DNA from: Pseudoduganella namucuonensis
Lineage (GTDB): Bacteria > Pseudomonadota > Gammaproteobacteria > Burkholderiales > Burkholderiaceae_D
Assembly (NCBI RefSeq): GCF_900116645.1
Contig: NZ_FPBO01000020.1
Coordinates: forward strand, 62,001 to 126,000
Length of the DNA stretch: 64,000 nucleotides
Direction of reading: 5' to 3'
The position numbers were made by a program, and so were the translations under genes. Positions within the stretch are counted from its first letter, which is position 1; each line of letters opens with the position of its first letter. Under the pieces are notes generated by a model. That model was given only the letters and a program-made list of their open reading frames with translations, ran no database searches and had not been told where the DNA came from. Positions 62,101 through 64,000 of this stretch are shown piece after piece.

Positions 62101-62311
62101 TCGATTTTTCCAGGCGGTTGACGATCTCGCGCTCGACCGTCTCGGGCGAGGCGCCCGGGTACGGCACGGTGACGAAGATCATCGGCACTTCCACGTCCGG
62201 CCGCTGGTTCACGCGCAGCTTGGACAGGGCCATCAGGCCCAGGCACATCAGCGTGATGATGATCACGATGGTGGCGATCGGCCGCTTGATGCTGAAATCG
62301 GAGAGGAACAT
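59105..62311 (-). CDS. RND multidrug efflux permease (HAE1 type)
   Basis: This 1068-residue protein starts MFLSDFSIKRPIATIVIII. It has the RND plan: TM1, a periplasmic loop (about 35-335), TM2-6, a second loop (about 560-870) and the final membrane helices. The proton-relay pair is present in GVLIDDAIVVREN (TM4). The sequence GRIERPEDFQSVVVKRRGDEIIRLGQLATIEDG in loop 1 and LAIGVLIDDAIV fit AcrB/MexF-type drug exporters. It works with the adaptor encoded just upstream and an outer-membrane TolC-like channel not present here. The gap to the adaptor stop is 3 nt, so they are translationally linked. No regulator lies next to them. Confidence 0.95.
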   Translation of the reverse strand: MFLSDFSIKRPIATIVIIITLMCLGLMALSKLRVNQRPDVEVPMIFVTVPYPGASPETVEREIVNRLEKSMQSITGVTEVTSTASEGQARINMKFTFNKNLIEATDEIRNSIASVRYKLPTEMREPIVQRLDISAEPIMQMSLSSNTQSHAAISRLAEDQLADRFRGIDGVATVNVNGSLRRELSVLLRAEKLREYNVSVGEVVNALRMQNTNAPVGKVRGELEEKSIRLIGRIERPEDFQSVVVKRRGDEIIRLGQLATIEDGFADINNVSVRSGKPNVGINVVRSRDASTVRVANQVRDMVKAMNAELPKGTSIEVVQDGGEESESNLDNVIESLVFGAVLTIFVVYAFLNSWRSTLITALSLPTSVIAAFIAVWLCGFTLNFMTLLGLSLAIGVLIDDAIVVRENIVRHMQMGSDRRKAALEGTAEIGMAVAATTFSIMAVFIPVAFMPGVSGEWFRPFALTVTCSVLVSLFISFTLDPMLSAFWGDPPDHHTAPKKGISAVLGRFNDWFDHQADRYGRVIGWALHHRRWMTMIAVLSFAGAIGLHMKFGGSSFLPVSDYGTIMIDVRTPSSSSLEYSRMKLESAAQLARSLPETKQTNSYVNLSGGRIYVDLGKKHERKRTAVEAAADLRERLSRLVGAEYVVLDDLGSGNRKPIQVEFTGADTRKLMEITSAYMDKLRKVKGAVDVGLSEQDPKDELQIELDRGLANSMGISAGDAAQALRVAFAGIEVGDWVDPTGESRDVAVRLHPSDRTGAENIERLPIAVTGTSQMVPLDQIATVTMGKGPATITHKDGKRLIAVSANAQGRSVGEVTADAMKLAKEIEFPPGYGLSLGGAGKDQKELFTEMTIALVSGIALMYLILVMQFGSFTAPIAVMLSLPLSLIGVVLALLLTKGTLNLMSFIGIIMLMGLVAKNAILLLDAARKREEEGYGREDALMHAGRMRLRPILMTTFALIAGMFPVALGLGEGGEFYRPLAVAIIGGTITSTILTLLVVPTFYDSIEIARDRALAKYHRRAGRWPVVVAFLMTFVEALLALTFVRMVFRALKWGVLKATGRGGLKPAA

Positions 62312-62314
62312 GGC

Positions 62315-63487
62315 TTAGTTTCCTTTGCTGACGGCGGCCGGCGCGGTCGAGGCGGAGGCGACGGCCTTGGGCGCCGCCATCTCGATCTTCTGGCCGTCCT
62401 TCAGGTTCGAGCCCTGGGTGCGCAGCACCACGTCGCCGCTGGCCAGGCCGGCGGTCACTTCCCAGTTGCCGCTGCGCTCGTCGCGCGAGCCGACCGTGAT
62501 CGGGGCCTTGGCCAGCACCTTGTCCTTGACGCGCCAGGCGTAGCTGTTGTCGCCGTTGCGCACGAGGGCCGAGTCCGGCACCATCAGGATGGCGTTCGAT
62601 TCGCTCTCGACGCGCCCTTCCGCGTACAGGCCGGCCACGCGCGGCTGCGCCTTGTCGGCGAACTCGACCAGCACCTCGACCTGGCGGGTGATGGCGTTGG
62701 CGGCCGGATCGACGCGCTTGACCTTGCCGGTGAAGCTCTGGCCCGGGTAGCCGTTGATGCGGAACGCCACCGGCTGGCCCACCTTCACGACGCCGATCTT
62801 GTCGGCCGAGACCAGGCCCTCGAAGCGCATGCTGGTGGGGTCGATCACCTTGATCAGCTCCTTGCCGATCTGCGCCGTGTCGCCGTTGGACACCTTGCGC
62901 TCGCTGACCACGCCGTCGAACGGCGCGCGCACCTCGGTGCGGTGCAGCTGCTGGCGGGCGGTGGCGGCGCGCGACTTGGCGGCGGCCAGGTCGGACTGGG
63001 CGTTGTTGCGGCGGATCTCGGCGTCCTCCAGGGCCTGGGCCGAGGTCATGCCGGAGGCGCGCAGGGTCTTCTGGCGCTCCAGCATGCGGGTGGCCTGCTC
63101 CAGCGACTGGCCGGAGGCGCGGGTGGCCTCGTCGGCCGAGTTGACGCTGTCGCGGATGGAGGTGTCGTCCAGGCGCACCAGCAGGTCGCCCTTGCGCACC
63201 GCCTCGCCGTTCTCCTTCAGCACCTGCAGCACGATAGCGCTCACTTCGGCGCGCAAATCAGCCTTGCGTTCGGGCTGCACCGAGCCGGTGATGACGGGGC
63301 CGGACGCCACGGCGTTCGAGCGCACGGTCACCAGATCCTCGGCCGATACCAGCAGGCTGTCGGGCGCCTTCTTGCCCTCCGCGGTCTTGGCGGCGCCCTC
63401 GGCGGCCTTCTCCGGTTCCTTGGCGGGTTTGCCGCAGGCGACCAGAGCTGAGGCGACAGCGAAAGCAAGCAGGGATTTGCGCAACAT
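62315..63487 (-). CDS. RND efflux periplasmic adaptor lipoprotein
   Basis: This 390-residue protein has a lipobox LVAC (Cys near 18), a variable linker, then barrel-sandwich and hairpin domains. These show SGPVITGSVQPERKADLRAEVSAIVLQVLKENGEAVRKGDLLVRLDD (about 62-108), coiled-coil helices (about 115-165) and TEVRAPFDGVVSERKVSNGDTAQIG (about 172-196). The beta-barrel and membrane-proximal domains follow. This is the AcrA/MexE fold that links the permease to the outer-membrane channel. First gene of the two-gene efflux operon; the promoter should lie in 63488-63630. Confidence 0.93.
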   Translation of the reverse strand: MLRKSLLAFAVASALVACGKPAKEPEKAAEGAAKTAEGKKAPDSLLVSAEDLVTVRSNAVASGPVITGSVQPERKADLRAEVSAIVLQVLKENGEAVRKGDLLVRLDDTSIRDSVNSADEATRASGQSLEQATRMLERQKTLRASGMTSAQALEDAEIRRNNAQSDLAAAKSRAATARQQLHRTEVRAPFDGVVSERKVSNGDTAQIGKELIKVIDPTSMRFEGLVSADKIGVVKVGQPVAFRINGYPGQSFTGKVKRVDPAANAITRQVEVLVEFADKAQPRVAGLYAEGRVESESNAILMVPDSALVRNGDNSYAWRVKDKVLAKAPITVGSRDERSGNWEVTAGLASGDVVLRTQGSNLKDGQKIEMAAPKAVASASTAPAAVSKGN

Positions 63488-63634
63488 AAGGTATCTCCGA
63501 ATATAGGAATAGAGCTGGGTAAGCTATAAGCCGCTGAGTATCCGTTAGGCTCTTCCGCCGTGTCAATCAGCGAGAGACGGACTGCCAGAAACAGCGACCG
63601 AAGTGCGGAAATTGCCGATAAACTGCAAAAATAG

Positions 63635-63692
63635 CAAAAAGGGGTCAGGTTCAATATTGCCGCAGTGGAAAATTGAACCTGACCCCTTTTTG
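63635..63692. repeat. 21-bp stem hairpin with GGGGTCAGGTTC core
   Basis: A perfect 21-bp stem (63635-63655 with 63672-63692) includes AAAAAGGGGTCAGGTTC and its complement, around a 16-nt loop. T or A runs flank both ends, so it can act as a terminator on either strand, here for the DUF212 gene's neighbour or for read-through. Its GGGGTCAG...CTGACCCC arms relate it to the GGGGTCTGACCCC repeats elsewhere in the window. Confidence 0.75.
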
Positions 63693-63700
63693 TGTTTTTG

Positions 63701-64000
63701 TTATGCTTTGCCGAACAGGGCGTGGACCAGGTGGCCGATGGCGATGCCGGTGCACAGGCCGCCGGCGATCTCGACCAGCGTGTGGCCCATGCGCTCGCGC
63801 AGCCAGGTGTGGCCGGCGTCGTCCCCGGCGACCCGGTTGATGGCGGCGGCCTGCCGCCCGACGTGCTGGCGCAGGCTGTTGGCGTCGATGACGACGATGA
63901 AGCACAGCGTCACCGCGACCCCGAACGCCGGATGCCCCATGCCCTCCCGCAGCGCGATCAACGTCGCCATGCTGGACACCACCGCGCTGTGGTTGCTGGG
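63701..64000 (-). CDS. DUF212-type membrane protein, 5' end outside window
   Basis: The frame is open to the window edge and 99 codons are visible. It begins PSNHSAVVSSMATLIALREG, close to the PSSHSA motif of the divergent PAP2 / DUF212 (YuiD-like) family. Membrane helices follow, near FGVAVTLCFIVVIDA and LVEIAGGLCTGIAIGHLVHALF. The block RQHVGRQAAAINR and a small loop with ERMGHTLVEI are also family-like. The canonical PSSHSA Ser is Asn here. Function of the family is unclear; relatives were grouped with acid phosphatases and haloperoxidases. The N-terminal third is missing. Confidence 0.8.
   Translation of the reverse strand, partial: PSNHSAVVSSMATLIALREGMGHPAFGVAVTLCFIVVIDANSLRQHVGRQAAAINRVAGDDAGHTWLRERMGHTLVEIAGGLCTGIAIGHLVHALFGKA

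Overview
The window is GC-rich and gene-dense, with many TonB, RTX/PPC-DUF4214, DUF2970, ECF41 and chemoreceptor-type families. This suggests a betaproteobacterium of the Oxalobacteraceae (Massilia / Duganella / Janthinobacterium-like). That placement is inferred from gene content, not from a marker gene. Most of the sequence looks like ordinary chromosome. The exception is the first ~1.9 kb, which is visibly AT-richer.

Layout. 1-1909: right end of a probable genomic island. It holds a 5'-truncated NACHT-like (STAND) NTPase gene, then a 49-nt 3' fragment of a tRNA-Lys and that tRNA's terminator, the pattern left by an integrase that uses a tRNA 3' end. 2.0-7.9 kb: an NHL-propeller lipoprotein, a large Reg_prop/Y_Y_Y/GGDEF sensor cyclase and a small membrane protein. 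8.1-13.3 kb: a polysaccharide-use pair, a Tat-exported alginate-lyase-like lipoprotein with LamG domain facing a TonB-dependent receptor. 13.4-25 kb: a glutathione transferase, a YjgR/HerA-type ATPase, an unrecognised two-gene exported system (coiled coil plus repeat protein), two orphan solute-binding proteins around a DUF1080 protein, a lipoprotein glycerophosphodiesterase, a chemoreceptor, an intact tRNA-Lys and an orphan antitoxin. 25-31.4 kb: DUF3592 protein, methyltransferase, S41 peptidase divergent from an ArsR-type regulator over a 14-bp inverted repeat, Suv3-type helicase, YigZ.

31.5-41.3 kb is one gene: a 3270-residue two-partner-secretion-type exoprotein with ~92-residue passenger repeats, a ~260-residue Ala/Lys/Glu/Asp helix and a lysine-rich tail. 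No TpsB transporter is visible. 41.5-44.2 kb: YpfJ metallopeptidase, ECF41 sigma factor, Cache-domain protein, DUF2970 protein. 44.3-49.9 kb: two tandem paralogous PPC/Big/RTX/DUF4214 exoproteins without signal peptides, probably type I secreted. 50-59 kb: LysR regulator, GH43-ricin arabinosidase-like enzyme, two small proteins of unknown function, a chemoreceptor lacking its signalling half, a cystine-type symporter, histidine phosphatase plus NAD(P)HX dehydratase, and a lipoprotein. 59.1-63.5 kb: RND adaptor and pump operon. The window ends inside a DUF212-type membrane protein.

Dispersed nested palindromes built on GGGGTCTGACCCC occur between genes near 31.4, 56.8 and (variant) 63.6 kb. 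The best candidates for something undescribed are the island NACHT protein, the 15.9-18.4 kb exported pair, and the adhesin with its helical tail. Domain calls are by eye from translated sequence; no database search was run.
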